A DNA stretch of 64,000 nt from Aquabacterium soli (lineage in GTDB: Bacteria > Pseudomonadota > Gammaproteobacteria > Burkholderiales > Burkholderiaceae_C). The notes beneath the pieces are model-generated. The model did no database searches and was not told the origin of the DNA. It saw nothing but the letters and a program-made list of their open reading frames with translations. The DNA is taken from the NCBI RefSeq assembly GCF_003933735.1, contig NZ_RSED01000001.1, positions 186,001 through 250,000 of the forward strand, given 5' to 3'. Below, one piece after another: positions 28,046 through 36,555 of this stretch (positions are counted from its first letter, which is position 1; each line of letters begins with the position of its first letter). Both the position numbers and the translations under genes were made by a program.

Positions 28046-30238
28046 ATGACCGAAATCAAGAATCTCGAAGCCGAACTGAGCCGTTTTCGCACACGTTTGT
28101 GGGCAGCGGCCGGCTTCGTCCTGTTCTGTTTCGGCCTGCTGGTGGCCCGCCTGCTGGTGCTGCAGGTGGTGCGCCACGACGAACTGGCCACCCAGGCCGA
28201 GAACAACCGCATCGCGGTCGTGCCCATCGTGCCCAACCGGGGCCTCATCGTCGACCGCAATGGGGTGGTGCTGGCCAACAACTACTCGGCCTACACGCTG
28301 GAGATCACGCCCTCGAAGGTCGAAGACCTGGAATCCACCATCGATGCGCTCTCGCACGTGGTCGACATCCAGCTGCGGGATCGCCGCCGCTTCAAGCGCC
28401 TGCGCGAAGAATCCAAGAGCTTCGAGTCCATCCCCATCCGCACGCGCCTGACGGACGAAGAAGTGGCCCGCTTCACCGCCCAACGCTACCGCTTCCCCGG
28501 GGTCGAGATCCAGGCCCGCCTGTTCCGCCACTACCGCTATGGCGAGGTGGCCAGCCACGTGCTGGGCTACATCGGGCGCATCAACCAGAAAGAAAAGGAA
28601 GCCATCGAGGACTGGCCGGAAGAAGAGCAGGCCAACTACCGGGGCACCGACTACATCGGCAAGCTGGGCATCGAGCAGGCCTACGAGAAGGACCTGCACG
28701 GCATCACCGGCTTCGAAGAGGTGGAAACCAGCGCGGGCGGGCGTGCCGTGCGGCGCCTGCGCTCCAACCCGGCCACGCCGGGCAACACGCTCACCTTGTC
28801 GATCGACATCAAGCTGCAGGAGCTGATCGAGAAGCTCTACGGCAACCGCCGTGGCGCGCTGGTGGCCATCGACCCGCGCAACGGCGAGGTGCTGGCCTTT
28901 GTCAGCAAGCCCACCTTCGATCCCAACCTGTTCGTCGACGGCATCGACACCGAAAGCTGGCGCGAGCTCAATGAGTCGCCCGACAAGCCGCTGCTCAACC
29001 GCGCGCTGCGCGGCACCTACCCGCCGGGCTCGACCTACAAGCCGTTCATGGCGCTGGCGGCGCTCAACACTGGCAAGCGCCACCCGTCCACCATCATCAT
29101 GGACAACGGCGTGTTCATGTTCGGTGGCCACCGTTTCCGCAGCCCCGAGAACGAGCGCGGCGGCGCGATGGACATGCGCCGCGCCATCACCGAATCCAGC
29201 AATGTGTACTTCTACTCGCTGGCCAACGAACTGGGCGTGGACACCATCCACGACCAGATGGAGCCACTGGGCTTCGGCCGCCTGACGGGCATCGACCTCA
29301 AGGGCGAGGTCACGGGCATCCTGCCGTCCACCGAGTGGAAGCGCAAGGCCTACCGCCGCCCCGAGCAGAAGAAGTGGTACGCCGGGGAGACCATCTCGCT
29401 GGGCATCGGCCAGGGCTACAACACCTTCACCATGCTGCAGGTGGCCTCGGCGCTGTCCACCGTGGTGTCCGATGGCAAGCGCTTCCAGCCCCGCGTGGTG
29501 CGCGAGATCGAAGACGTGGTGCAGCGCCACCGCAGCGAGGTGGCCGGCCACCCGCTGGAGCCCGTGCCCATCAAGCCCGAGCACGCGGCCCTGATCCGCT
29601 CGGCCATGTCGGCCGTGGCGCAGGAGGGCACCTCGGCGCGCGTGTTCCTGGGGGCGCCCTACACCAGCGGCGGCAAGACGGGCACGGCCCAGGCCGTCAC
29701 GCTCAAGCAGAACGAACGCTACAAGGCGGCCAATGTCGATGAGTACCGGCGCGACCATTCCCTGTACGAAGCCTTTGCGCCGGCCGAGCAGCCGCGCGTG
29801 GCGCTGGCGCTGATCGTCGAGAACGCTGGCTGGGGAACGGCGGCGGCCGCCCCCATCGCCCGGCGCGTGCTGGACTACCTGCTGGCCGACATCTACCCGA
29901 GCGAGGAAGACATCGCAGCGGTGCAGCAGGGCAAGGCCACCGCGCCCATCGGCACACCGCGCAAGGCCAGCGAAGTGCCTTTGCCGCGGGGGCGTGATGC
30001 CTTCTCGATGGACGCGCCGGTGTCGGCGGCGCAGGCGGCTTCGGGTGCCTCGGCCCCGGTCGTGGGCGCCTCCGCGCCTGTGCTGCCCACATCATCGGCA
30101 TCGGCATCGGCATCGGCATCGGCATCGGCGCCCGTGCCTCGACCGGCACCGGCACCGGCTTCCCCGTCCGCGCCTGCCACTGCGTCCTCGCTTCCCTTCA
30201 CGGTTTCCCGGCCCCCGGTCTCGGCGAGAACGCCATGA
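28046..30238 (+). CDS. mrdA: Penicillin-binding protein 2, elongasome transpeptidase
   Basis: Class B PBP that cross-links lateral-wall peptidoglycan with RodA. 730 residues from ATG 28046. One N-terminal transmembrane helix (about 21-42, AAGFVLFCFGLLVARLLVLQ), the PBP dimer domain, and the transpeptidase domain with catalytic Ser329 in the STYK tetrad, SSN in ITESSNVYFYS, and KTG at 544 (GGKTGTAQ). About 100 residues after the barrel-side motifs are unusual: an Ala/Ser/Pro-rich low-complexity tail containing (SA)n encoded by a hexamer repeat. It overlaps rodA by 4 bp. The 129-bp upstream gap has no convincing promoter beyond a TACGAT at 28010. Confidence 0.97.
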   Translation: MTEIKNLEAELSRFRTRLWAAAGFVLFCFGLLVARLLVLQVVRHDELATQAENNRIAVVPIVPNRGLIVDRNGVVLANNYSAYTLEITPSKVEDLESTIDALSHVVDIQLRDRRRFKRLREESKSFESIPIRTRLTDEEVARFTAQRYRFPGVEIQARLFRHYRYGEVASHVLGYIGRINQKEKEAIEDWPEEEQANYRGTDYIGKLGIEQAYEKDLHGITGFEEVETSAGGRAVRRLRSNPATPGNTLTLSIDIKLQELIEKLYGNRRGALVAIDPRNGEVLAFVSKPTFDPNLFVDGIDTESWRELNESPDKPLLNRALRGTYPPGSTYKPFMALAALNTGKRHPSTIIMDNGVFMFGGHRFRSPENERGGAMDMRRAITESSNVYFYSLANELGVDTIHDQMEPLGFGRLTGIDLKGEVTGILPSTEWKRKAYRRPEQKKWYAGETISLGIGQGYNTFTMLQVASALSTVVSDGKRFQPRVVREIEDVVQRHRSEVAGHPLEPVPIKPEHAALIRSAMSAVAQEGTSARVFLGAPYTSGGKTGTAQAVTLKQNERYKAANVDEYRRDHSLYEAFAPAEQPRVALALIVENAGWGTAAAAPIARRVLDYLLADIYPSEEDIAAVQQGKATAPIGTPRKASEVPLPRGRDAFSMDAPVSAAQAASGASAPVVGASAPVLPTSSASASASASASAPVPRPAPAPASPSAPATASSLPFTVSRPPVSARTP
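30094..30129 (+). repeat. mrdA: Hexanucleotide repeat (ATCGGC)x6 in the mrdA 3' end
   Basis: Six perfect copies of ATCGGC, read in frame as alternating Ser-Ala. Because the unit is two codons, slippage would lengthen or shorten the tail without breaking the frame. Confidence 0.9.
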
Positions 30239-31389
30239 ACATCGCCTTTGAAAAACCCTCGCTGTGGCAGCGCCTCAAACCGGTGCTGGCCGGCTTCGAC
30301 TGGCCGCTGCTGCTGATCGTGACCTGCCTGTGCGCCGTGGGCCTGGCCGCCATGTACTCGGCCGGCTACGACCACGGCACGCGCTTCATCGACCAGTCCC
30401 GCAACATGGCGCTGGCCGCCATCGTGCTGTTCACGGTGGCGCAGATCCCGCCGCAAAGGCTGATGGCGCTGGCCGTGCCGCTGTACGTCGTCGGCGTGCT
30501 GCTGCTCGTGGCCGTGGCCATTTTCGGCATCACCAAGAAGGGCGCCACACGCTGGCTCAATGTGGGCATGGTGATCCAGCCCTCGGAGATGCTCAAGATC
30601 GCCATGCCGCTGATGCTGGCCTGGTGGTTCCAGCGCCGCGAGGGGCAGCTGCGGGGCCTGGATTTTGTCGTGGCTGGCTTGCTGCTCGCGGTGCCGGTGG
30701 GCCTGGTCATGAAGCAGCCGGACCTGGGTACCTCGCTGCTGATCCTGTCGGGCGGGCTGTACGTGATCTTCTTCGCGGGTCTGAGCTGGAAGCTGATCAT
30801 CCCCGTGCTGCTGATCGGGGCGGCGGGGATCACGGCGGTGGTGGTGTCAGAGCAGCGCATCTGCCAGCCCGGCCTGGACTGGGTCGTGCTGCACGATTAC
30901 CAGAAGCACCGCGTCTGCACGCTGCTCGACCCTACGCAGGATCCGCTGGGCAAGGGCTTTCACATCATCCAGGGCATGGTGGCCATTGGCTCGGGCGGCA
31001 TCAGCGGCAAGGGCTTCATGAAGGGCACGCAGACCCACCTGGAGTTCATCCCCGAGCGCACGACCGATTTCGTCTTCGCGGCCTTTGCCGAAGAGTTCGG
31101 CCTGGCGGGCTGCCTGCTGCTGCTGTTCCTCTTCCTGTGCCTGATCTATCGGGGGCTGATCATCTCGGCCCAGGCGCCCACCTTGTTCTCTCGCCTGCTG
31201 GGCGGCAGCATCTCGCTGGGCTTCTTCACCTACGTGTTCGTCAACATGGGCATGGTCAGCGGCATCCTGCCCGTGGTGGGGGTGCCATTGCCCTTCATCA
31301 GCTATGGCGGCACGGCCATGGTCACCCTGGGGCTGGGCCTGGGCATCCTGATGTCCATCGCCAAGAGCCGGGGGCTGATGCAACGCTAG
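30235..31389 (+). CDS. rodA: SEDS peptidoglycan glycosyltransferase RodA
   Basis: Polymerises lipid II for cell elongation with PBP2. 384 residues, about ten transmembrane helices. Family motifs: GATRWLNVGMVIQPSEMLKIAMPLM, KQPDLGTSLLILSGGLYVIFFAG, the catalytic-loop region, FIPERTTDFVFAAFAEEFGLAG and the C-terminal GVPLPFISYGGTAMVTLGLGLGILMS. Start ATG overlaps the mrdA stop (ATGA), indicating coupled translation. Confidence 0.97.
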   Translation: MNIAFEKPSLWQRLKPVLAGFDWPLLLIVTCLCAVGLAAMYSAGYDHGTRFIDQSRNMALAAIVLFTVAQIPPQRLMALAVPLYVVGVLLLVAVAIFGITKKGATRWLNVGMVIQPSEMLKIAMPLMLAWWFQRREGQLRGLDFVVAGLLLAVPVGLVMKQPDLGTSLLILSGGLYVIFFAGLSWKLIIPVLLIGAAGITAVVVSEQRICQPGLDWVVLHDYQKHRVCTLLDPTQDPLGKGFHIIQGMVAIGSGGISGKGFMKGTQTHLEFIPERTTDFVFAAFAEEFGLAGCLLLLFLFLCLIYRGLIISAQAPTLFSRLLGGSISLGFFTYVFVNMGMVSGILPVVGVPLPFISYGGTAMVTLGLGLGILMSIAKSRGLMQR

Positions 31390-31457
31390 GCGGAGCCCGG
31401 CCAGGCTTTATTGCGCTGGCGCAGGCCGGCCGCCCGCGGATGGACTAGGATCCTTCC

Positions 31458-32120
31458 ATGAGCGAGATTTCCCAAGTGGCCGCCGGTGTGCGGCACAGCC
31501 CGCTGGACCGCGCCCTGATCGCGGTGGATTCGGCCTTGCGCACGGTCTGGGGCACGCATGTGGCCTCGCGCGCCTGCCCGCGCCCCGCCCTGGAGGGCGA
31601 GTTGCTGTCCGACACCGACCGCCGCGAATCGGCCGCACTGATGCGCGTGAATCACGTCGGTGAGGTCTGCGCCCAGGCCTTGTACGCCTCGCAGGCCTTG
31701 GGCACCTCCGACCCGGCGCTGCGCGCCCATTTCGAGGCGGCCGCCGACGAAGAGACGGACCACCTGGCCTGGACCGAGCAGCGCCTGCGCGAATTGGGCG
31801 GGCGCACCAGCCTGCTCAACCCGCTGTGGTACAGCGGCGCCTTCGCGATCGGCCTGCTGGCCGCACGCGTCGGTGACAAGGTGAGCCTGGGCTTCGTGGT
31901 CGAGACCGAGCGCCAGGTCGAGCAGCACCTGCACAGCCACATGTCGCGCCTGCCGCCGGGCGACACGGCCTCGCGGGCCATCGTGGCGCAGATGCGTGAC
32001 GACGAGGCCGAGCATGCGGAATCGGCCCAAAAGGCTGGCGGCGTGCCGCTGCCGCTGCCGGTGCGCGCCCTGATGCGCGCCGCCGCCAAGGTGATGACGG
32101 TCACGGCCCACCGGCTCTGA
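31458..32120 (+). CDS. coq7: Ubiquinone biosynthesis hydroxylase Coq7 (DMQ monooxygenase)
   Basis: Di-iron membrane-associated monooxygenase hydroxylating 2-polyprenyl-3-methyl-6-methoxy-1,4-benzoquinone in the penultimate step of ubiquinone synthesis. 220 residues. Ferritin-like iron ligands are seen: Glu in [42 protein letters not shown] and [10 protein letters not shown]. The hydrophobic [20 protein letters not shown] probably contacts the membrane quinone. It is convergent with the OsmC-like gene. Confidence 0.95.
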   Translation: MSEISQVAAGVRHSPLDRALIAVDSALRTVWGTHVASRACPRPALEGELLSDTDRRESAALMRVNHVGEVCAQALYASQALGTSDPALRAHFEAAADEETDHLAWTEQRLRELGGRTSLLNPLWYSGAFAIGLLAARVGDKVSLGFVVETERQVEQHLHSHMSRLPPGDTASRAIVAQMRDDEAEHAESAQKAGGVPLPLPVRALMRAAAKVMTVTAHRL

Positions 32121-32141
32121 GGCCGGTGGCGCACAGCCCCG

Positions 32142-32564
32142 TCAGGCCGCGACGATCTCGAAGCTGGTCGTGATCTCGGCCGTCTTGGCCAGCATGATGC
32201 TGGCCGAGCAGTACTTCTCGTGGGACATCTGGACGGCGCGCTGAACAGCCGCCTCTGTCAGGTTCACGCCCGTCACCACGAAATGCATGTTGATCTTGGT
32301 GAACACCTTCGGGTCGGTCTCGGCGCGGTCGGCCGTGAGCTTGACCGAACAGCCCCGCACATCGTGGCGGCCACGCTTGAGGATCAGGACCACGTCGTAG
32401 GCCGTGCAGCCGCCGGTGCCGGCCAGCACGGTTTCCATGGGGCGGGGCGCCAAGTCGCGGCCACCGCCGTCCGGGGCGCCGTCCATGTTGATGACGTGGC
32501 CGCTGCCGGTCTCGGCCATGAAGGCCATGCCCGAGGCGGGCTGCCAGTGGATGGTGCATTCCAT
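32142..32564 (-). CDS. OsmC family protein (YhfA-like)
   Basis: 140 residues from ATG 32564, chosen for GGAGA six bases upstream; an ATG at 32588 would add 8 residues. OsmC-fold proteins reduce organic hydroperoxides using two cysteines, and both are here: GTGGCTAYDVV (about 50) and MSHEKYCSAS (about 115). The wording ETVLAGTGGCTAYDVVLILKR is typical of the YhfA subgroup, whose activity is less certain than Ohr/OsmC. Single gene, convergent with coq7. Confidence 0.92.
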   Translation of the reverse strand: MECTIHWQPASGMAFMAETGSGHVINMDGAPDGGGRDLAPRPMETVLAGTGGCTAYDVVLILKRGRHDVRGCSVKLTADRAETDPKVFTKINMHFVVTGVNLTEAAVQRAVQMSHEKYCSASIMLAKTAEITTSFEIVAA

Positions 32565-32651
32565 CGGGTTTCTCCGTGGCGCGTTCATGTAAAAACGCGA
32601 CGCATTCTTATGAAGGTGTGAAAGTTGTGATTGTGCCCGTGCCGCTGCCTG

Positions 32652-32680
32652 TTGACGCGGCCGCCTGGGAAGCGTTTAAT
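32652..32680 (+). promoter_or_regulatory. Strong sigma-70-like promoter for the intergenic RNA
   Basis: TTGACG (32652-32657), 17-bp spacer, TTTAAT (32675-32680). The -35 matches consensus in 5 of 6 bases. It points into a gene-free stretch that ends in an intrinsic terminator, so its product would be an RNA of about 180 nt. Confidence 0.6.
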
Positions 32681-32716
32681 TTCACACAGAGGCGGTCGGC
32701 TTTGTGGTGAAAACCC

Positions 32717-32745
32717 TTGTTGGCAGCCACCGCATTCCGTACACT
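32717..32745 (+). promoter_or_regulatory. Second, internal promoter for the small RNA
   Basis: TTGTTG (32717-32722), 17-bp spacer, TACACT (32740-32745). Initiation near 32751 would give a shorter RNA of about 118 nt that keeps both hairpins and the terminator. Confidence 0.5.
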
Positions 32746-32836
32746 TTGATACGTACTGCTGAACTTTCCCGCCACGGCGGGTTCTCAACAGTGTGTTTTG
32801 TTTGTCTCCTCCACCCTCCTCCTTTGGTGGATTCAA

Positions 32837-32869
32837 ACCCGAGCCGATTCGTCGACTCGGGTTTTTTTT
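32837..32869 (+). terminator. Intrinsic terminator of the small RNA
   Basis: ACCCGAG (32837-32843) pairs with CTCGGGT (32856-32862); an inner CGA/TCG pair closes a TTCG tetraloop. The stem runs directly into eight T residues (32862-32869). A strong textbook terminator on the + strand, where no protein-coding gene ends. Confidence 0.85.
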
Positions 32870-32895
32870 CGGCGGTACGGCAGGGCAGCGGCAGC

Positions 32896-35016
32896 TCAGG
32901 GCTGCTGGTTGAGCGTCTGCGCCGAGGTCTTGGCCTTGGCCGCCATCTCCTCGCGCAGGCGACGCAGCTTGTCGCGCGGGCTTTCTCCTGGAACGCCGCC
33001 GCCGCCTTCGCTCAGCTTCATCTCCGCGATGAAGCGGCTGGGAATGGCCTGAACGTACTCGCGGCCCTTCTTTCGGCGCTTGAGCGCGCTCACGCCCAGT
33101 GTCAGCCTGGCTCGCGTGATGCCCACGTACATCAGCCGGCGCTCTTCCTCGATCTGCTGGGGCAGGATGTCGCCTTCCTCGCGTGAGAAGGGCAGGGAGC
33201 CCTCGTTCACGCCGGCCAGCACCACGTGCGGCCATTCCAGGCCTTTGGATGCATGCAGCGTCGACAGGGTCACCACGTTCTGGTCGGCATTGCGCTCGGC
33301 CAGGCTGGTGATCAGCGAGATCAGCTGAGCCACCTCGATCACGCTCTTTTTCTCGGTCTCGACCGACATGCCGCCGTCGTTCTCGATCTCTCCGCCACAG
33401 CGTTTGGCCACCCAGTCGATGAAGTCCAGCACGTTGGTCCAGCGGGCCGCTGCGATCTTCTCGTTCTCTTCGTTGTCGTAGAGGTGCTGCTCGTAGCCGA
33501 TGTCCTTGAGCCACTCCAGCAGCAGCGCCTTGGCGTCTTCGCTGCCATAGGTCTGGCGGGCGCGGTATTCCAGGTCATTCACGTAGCGGCCGAACTCGTG
33601 CAGGCTGCCCAGGGCGCGCGCGCTCAGCGCGGCGGCCAGCGATTCGGCGAACAGGGCCTCGAACAGGCTCACCTTCCACTGGCCCGCGAACTCGCCCAGC
33701 GTGCCCAGCGTCTGGTGGCCGATGCCGCGCTTGGGCGTGGTCACGGCGCGCAGAAAAGCCGGGTCGTCGTCGTTGTTGAGCAGCAGGCGCAGCCAGGCGC
33801 ACAGGTCCTTGATCTCTGCCTTGTCGAAGAAGCTCTGCCCGCCCGACACCTTGTAGGGGATGTTGGCCTTGCGCAGCGCCTGCTCGAACGGGCGCGCCTG
33901 GTGGTTGGCGCGGTACAGGATGGCGAAGTTGCTCCAGTCGGCCCGCGAGGGATCGGCCTGGTTGGCCGCCAGCAATTGGGCGTGCAGCACCTGGAAGTGC
34001 GACACGGCGCGCTCGGCCTCGTGCTCTTCGTTGTCGCACTCCATCAGCTTGATGGGCTCGCCTTCGCCCAGGTCCGACCACAGCGTCTTGGGAAAGAGCT
34101 TGGGGTTGAGCTGGATGACGTTGTTGGCCGCACGCAGGATGGCGCTGGTGGAGCGGTAGTTCTGCTCCAACGGGATCACCTTGAGGGTGGGGAAATCCTG
34201 CGGCAGGCGCTTGAGGTTGTCCAGCGTGGCGCCGCGCCAGCCATAGATGGACTGGTCGTCGTCGCCCACGGCGGTGAAGATGCCTTCGCTGCCCACCAGC
34301 AGCTTGAGCAGCTCGTACTGGGTGGCGTTGGTGTCCTGGTATTCATCGACCAGCACGTGGCGCAGCTGGCGCTGCCACTTCTGGCGCACGTGCTCGTGCT
34401 CGGCCAGCAGCTTGAGCGGCAGGCTGATCAGGTCATCGAAATCCACCGCCTGGTAGGCGGACAGGCGCTCCTCGTACAGCTTCATCACCTTGGCGGCCAC
34501 CAGCTCGTCGTCGGTGGTGATGTGCGGTGCGACCTGGCTGCTGTTCAGGCCCATGTTCTTCCACAGGCTGATGGTCCATTGCCATGAGCGCGCCTGCTTG
34601 GCGTCGGTGGTGCCGCCGGCATCGCGCAGGATGCTGGTCACGTCGTCGCTGTCCAGGATGGAGAACTGAGGCTTCAGGCCCAGGGCCGTGCCGTCTTCGC
34701 GCAGCAGGCGCACGCCAAGCGAGTGGAAGGTGCAGATCAGCAGCTTGCCCGCGGCCTTGGCGCCGATCAGGGCCTTGGCGCGCTCGCGCATTTCGGCGGC
34801 CGCCTTGTTGGTGAAGGTGATGGCGGCGATCTGCGAAGGCGCGAGGTCTGCGCCCTCGCCGGGCTGCAGCAGGCGCGCGATCTTCTGCGTGATCACGCGT
34901 GTCTTGCCCGAGCCGGCACCGGCCAGCACCAGGCAGGGGCTGTGCAGGTGCAGCACGGCCTCCATCTGGGCCGGGTTCATGGTGGCGGCGCCCGCCTGGG
35001 GAGAATGGGAAGACAT
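32896..35016 (-). CDS. rep: ATP-dependent DNA helicase, Rep/UvrD (SF1A) family
   Basis: 3'-5' superfamily 1 helicase, most like Rep, which clears proteins from replication forks. 706 residues from ATG 35016 (a longer frame to 35100 has an unlikely Pro/Arg-rich start). SF1 motifs in order: Q-motif NPAQMEAV, Walker A GAGSGKTR (33-40), motif Ia ITFTNKAAAEM, DEYQDTNATQYELL, GDDDQSIYGWRGA, LEQNYRS, TLHASKGLEWPHV, and RRLMYVGITRAR. The C-terminal about 40 residues are charged. UvrD is an alternative name, but the length and short tail favour Rep. Confidence 0.93.
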   Translation of the reverse strand: MSSHSPQAGAATMNPAQMEAVLHLHSPCLVLAGAGSGKTRVITQKIARLLQPGEGADLAPSQIAAITFTNKAAAEMRERAKALIGAKAAGKLLICTFHSLGVRLLREDGTALGLKPQFSILDSDDVTSILRDAGGTTDAKQARSWQWTISLWKNMGLNSSQVAPHITTDDELVAAKVMKLYEERLSAYQAVDFDDLISLPLKLLAEHEHVRQKWQRQLRHVLVDEYQDTNATQYELLKLLVGSEGIFTAVGDDDQSIYGWRGATLDNLKRLPQDFPTLKVIPLEQNYRSTSAILRAANNVIQLNPKLFPKTLWSDLGEGEPIKLMECDNEEHEAERAVSHFQVLHAQLLAANQADPSRADWSNFAILYRANHQARPFEQALRKANIPYKVSGGQSFFDKAEIKDLCAWLRLLLNNDDDPAFLRAVTTPKRGIGHQTLGTLGEFAGQWKVSLFEALFAESLAAALSARALGSLHEFGRYVNDLEYRARQTYGSEDAKALLLEWLKDIGYEQHLYDNEENEKIAAARWTNVLDFIDWVAKRCGGEIENDGGMSVETEKKSVIEVAQLISLITSLAERNADQNVVTLSTLHASKGLEWPHVVLAGVNEGSLPFSREEGDILPQQIEEERRLMYVGITRARLTLGVSALKRRKKGREYVQAIPSRFIAEMKLSEGGGGVPGESPRDKLRRLREEMAAKAKTSAQTLNQQP

Positions 35017-35118
35017 CGACACGGGAACGGCTGGGCGCGCGGGACAAGGGACGCAAGGAGGCGGGCGGGGTGAAGGCCTCAGCATAGAGCATGACGCCAT
35101 CCCACGCCTTGAAACGGC

Positions 35119-36393
35119 TCAGAGCCCGGCGATGAACTCGGCCACGGCCTCGGAGAAGGCCTCGGGCTGCTCGGCCGCGCTCAGGTGGGCAGCGCCCTGC
35201 AGCGTGACCAGGTGCGCGCCCGGGATGCCCTGCGCAATGGTATCGAGCATGGGCGTGGGGGTGCCCTGGTCTTCGCTGCCGGCGATCACCAGGGTCGGCA
35301 CGCCGATCTCGCCCAGGCGCGCCGTGAGGTCGATCTCGCGGATGGCGGCCGAGCAGGCCGTGTAGCCCTCCGGATCGGTGGCTTCGAACAGGCGCTGGTG
35401 GCGGGCCACGGCGGCCGGCTGCTGCTCGCGGAAGCTGTCCGAGAAGAAGCGGTTCATGGTGGCTGTGGCGATGGCCCCCAGGCCCTGCGATTGCACCGTG
35501 GCGATGCGCTCGGTGACGGCCTGCCTGCCGGCCTCGGGGTAGGCGCTGGTGGTGTTGGCCAGCACCAGCGCCTTGATCTTGTCGGGGTGCTGCAGGGCCA
35601 GCTCCTGGCCGATCATGCCACCCATGGACAGGCCCACCCAGATCACCGGGCCGCCTTCGGCCAGCTCGTCGATCACGCGGGCAGCGTCGGCCGCCAGCTC
35701 GGCCAGCGTCAAGGGGCCTTGCGGGATCTCTGAGCGGCCATGGCCCCGCGTGTCCGGGGTGATCACGCGGTGGTAGCGGGCCAGCTGGTTGGCGACGGCA
35801 TCCCACATGCTGTGGTCCTGGCCCAGGGCGTGGCTGAGCACGATGGTCTGGCGGCCTTCGTCGGCACCGGTGTCGGCGTGGCGGGGCTCGCGGATGGTGG
35901 CGAACAGCTTGGGCCGTGTCGTGGTGAAGGCCGGGCGGCCCTCGCCCGAGTGCCAGGCGTTGTCGGCCGGGTGGGCAGGGGGCTCCAGGCCCAGTTCACG
36001 CAGGATGCCCAGGGCCTTGGCGAACCCGGTGTTGGCCGCGGGCACGCCCGCGTAGATGGCGATCTGGATCAGGGCCTCGCGCACCTCGTCCGGGCTCAGG
36101 GTGTGGGCGTTGCCGGGCGTGAGCGCGCCACGCAAATGGATCTCGAACTCGTCCCAGCGGCCCAGGGCGCTGGTGACGGCCAGCACCAGCACGCGGCGGG
36201 TCTTCCAGTCCAGGCCGGGGCGGCCCCACACGCCATGCCACGCGTAGTCGGTGATGAAGTGCTGGAACTCGGCGTTGAAGGTGTTGGCCTTGGCCACGGA
36301 CTTGTCGACCCAGGCGTCGCCCAGGGCGGCGCGGCGGTTGCGCATGCCACGTTCGAAAGCGTGGTCGAAGGGGAGCTTGGGTGTGCTGGACAT
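35119..36393 (-). CDS. Fused 4-carboxymuconolactone decarboxylase / 3-oxoadipate enol-lactonase
   Basis: Two consecutive enzymes of the protocatechuate branch of the beta-ketoadipate pathway in one 424-residue chain. Residues 1-135 are a PcaC-type decarboxylase (RGMRNRRAALGDAWVDKS, TRRVLVLAVTSALGRWDEFEIHLRGAL, EALIQIAIYAGVPAANTGFA). After a 40-residue linker, residues about 182-424 are an alpha/beta-hydrolase of PcaD type: oxyanion region LSHALGQDHSMWD, nucleophile Ser256 in VGLSMGG, Asp in IAGSEDQGTP, His in GAAHLSAAEQ. The order (decarboxylase first) is opposite to the actinobacterial PcaL fusion. No other pca gene is nearby. ATG 36393 was chosen because the PcaC fold begins there. Confidence 0.9.
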   Translation of the reverse strand: MSSTPKLPFDHAFERGMRNRRAALGDAWVDKSVAKANTFNAEFQHFITDYAWHGVWGRPGLDWKTRRVLVLAVTSALGRWDEFEIHLRGALTPGNAHTLSPDEVREALIQIAIYAGVPAANTGFAKALGILRELGLEPPAHPADNAWHSGEGRPAFTTTRPKLFATIREPRHADTGADEGRQTIVLSHALGQDHSMWDAVANQLARYHRVITPDTRGHGRSEIPQGPLTLAELAADAARVIDELAEGGPVIWVGLSMGGMIGQELALQHPDKIKALVLANTTSAYPEAGRQAVTERIATVQSQGLGAIATATMNRFFSDSFREQQPAAVARHQRLFEATDPEGYTACSAAIREIDLTARLGEIGVPTLVIAGSEDQGTPTPMLDTIAQGIPGAHLVTLQGAAHLSAAEQPEAFSEAVAEFIAGL

Positions 36394-36555
36394 GGTGGCG
36401 GCGTCGGAGGAGGTCGCGGTGGAAGGCACGGCGCGCGTGCGGCTTGGGTGCATTGTGCCAAGGCCGACTGGTGACCTGCAGGGTGTGGACGCCGCAGGCT
36501 TGTGACAGGGTGTGCCATGGGGCGGACGGGTGCCGGCCTCGTGTATGGTGGCGGG

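Larger units (their letters stand above)
32687..32869 (+). ncRNA. Candidate small RNA with anti-Shine-Dalgarno loop
   Basis: The 331-bp gap between the OsmC-like gene and rep, both on the - strand, holds a + strand transcription unit: promoters at 32652-32680 and 32717-32745 and a UUCG-capped intrinsic terminator at 32837-32869. The RNA would be about 183 or 118 nt. It contains a hairpin CCCGC-CACG-GCGGG (32768-32781) and a second hairpin TCCACC/GGTGGA (32810-32815/32826-32831) whose 10-nt loop is CUCCUCCUUU. That loop matches the CCUCCUUU of the 16S rRNA 3' tail, so it can pair with Shine-Dalgarno sequences. There is no convincing small ORF. The layout recalls CCUCCUCCC-motif (CcsR/cuckoo-type) sRNAs and a toxic sRNA class reported in betaproteobacteria; membership needs a covariance-model search. 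The exact 5' end is inferred. Confidence 0.62.

Noticed and set aside
26189-29758. 1,189-codon open frame on the - strand across tpsB2 and mrdA
   Set aside because: Antisense to two confidently identified genes; composition typical of GC-rich shadow frames.
32687-32869. 6S RNA or tmRNA as identity of the intergenic RNA
   Set aside because: Length is near 6S, but the 5' and 3' ends do not pair into the long 6S rod and there is no tRNA-like end or tag ORF for tmRNA.
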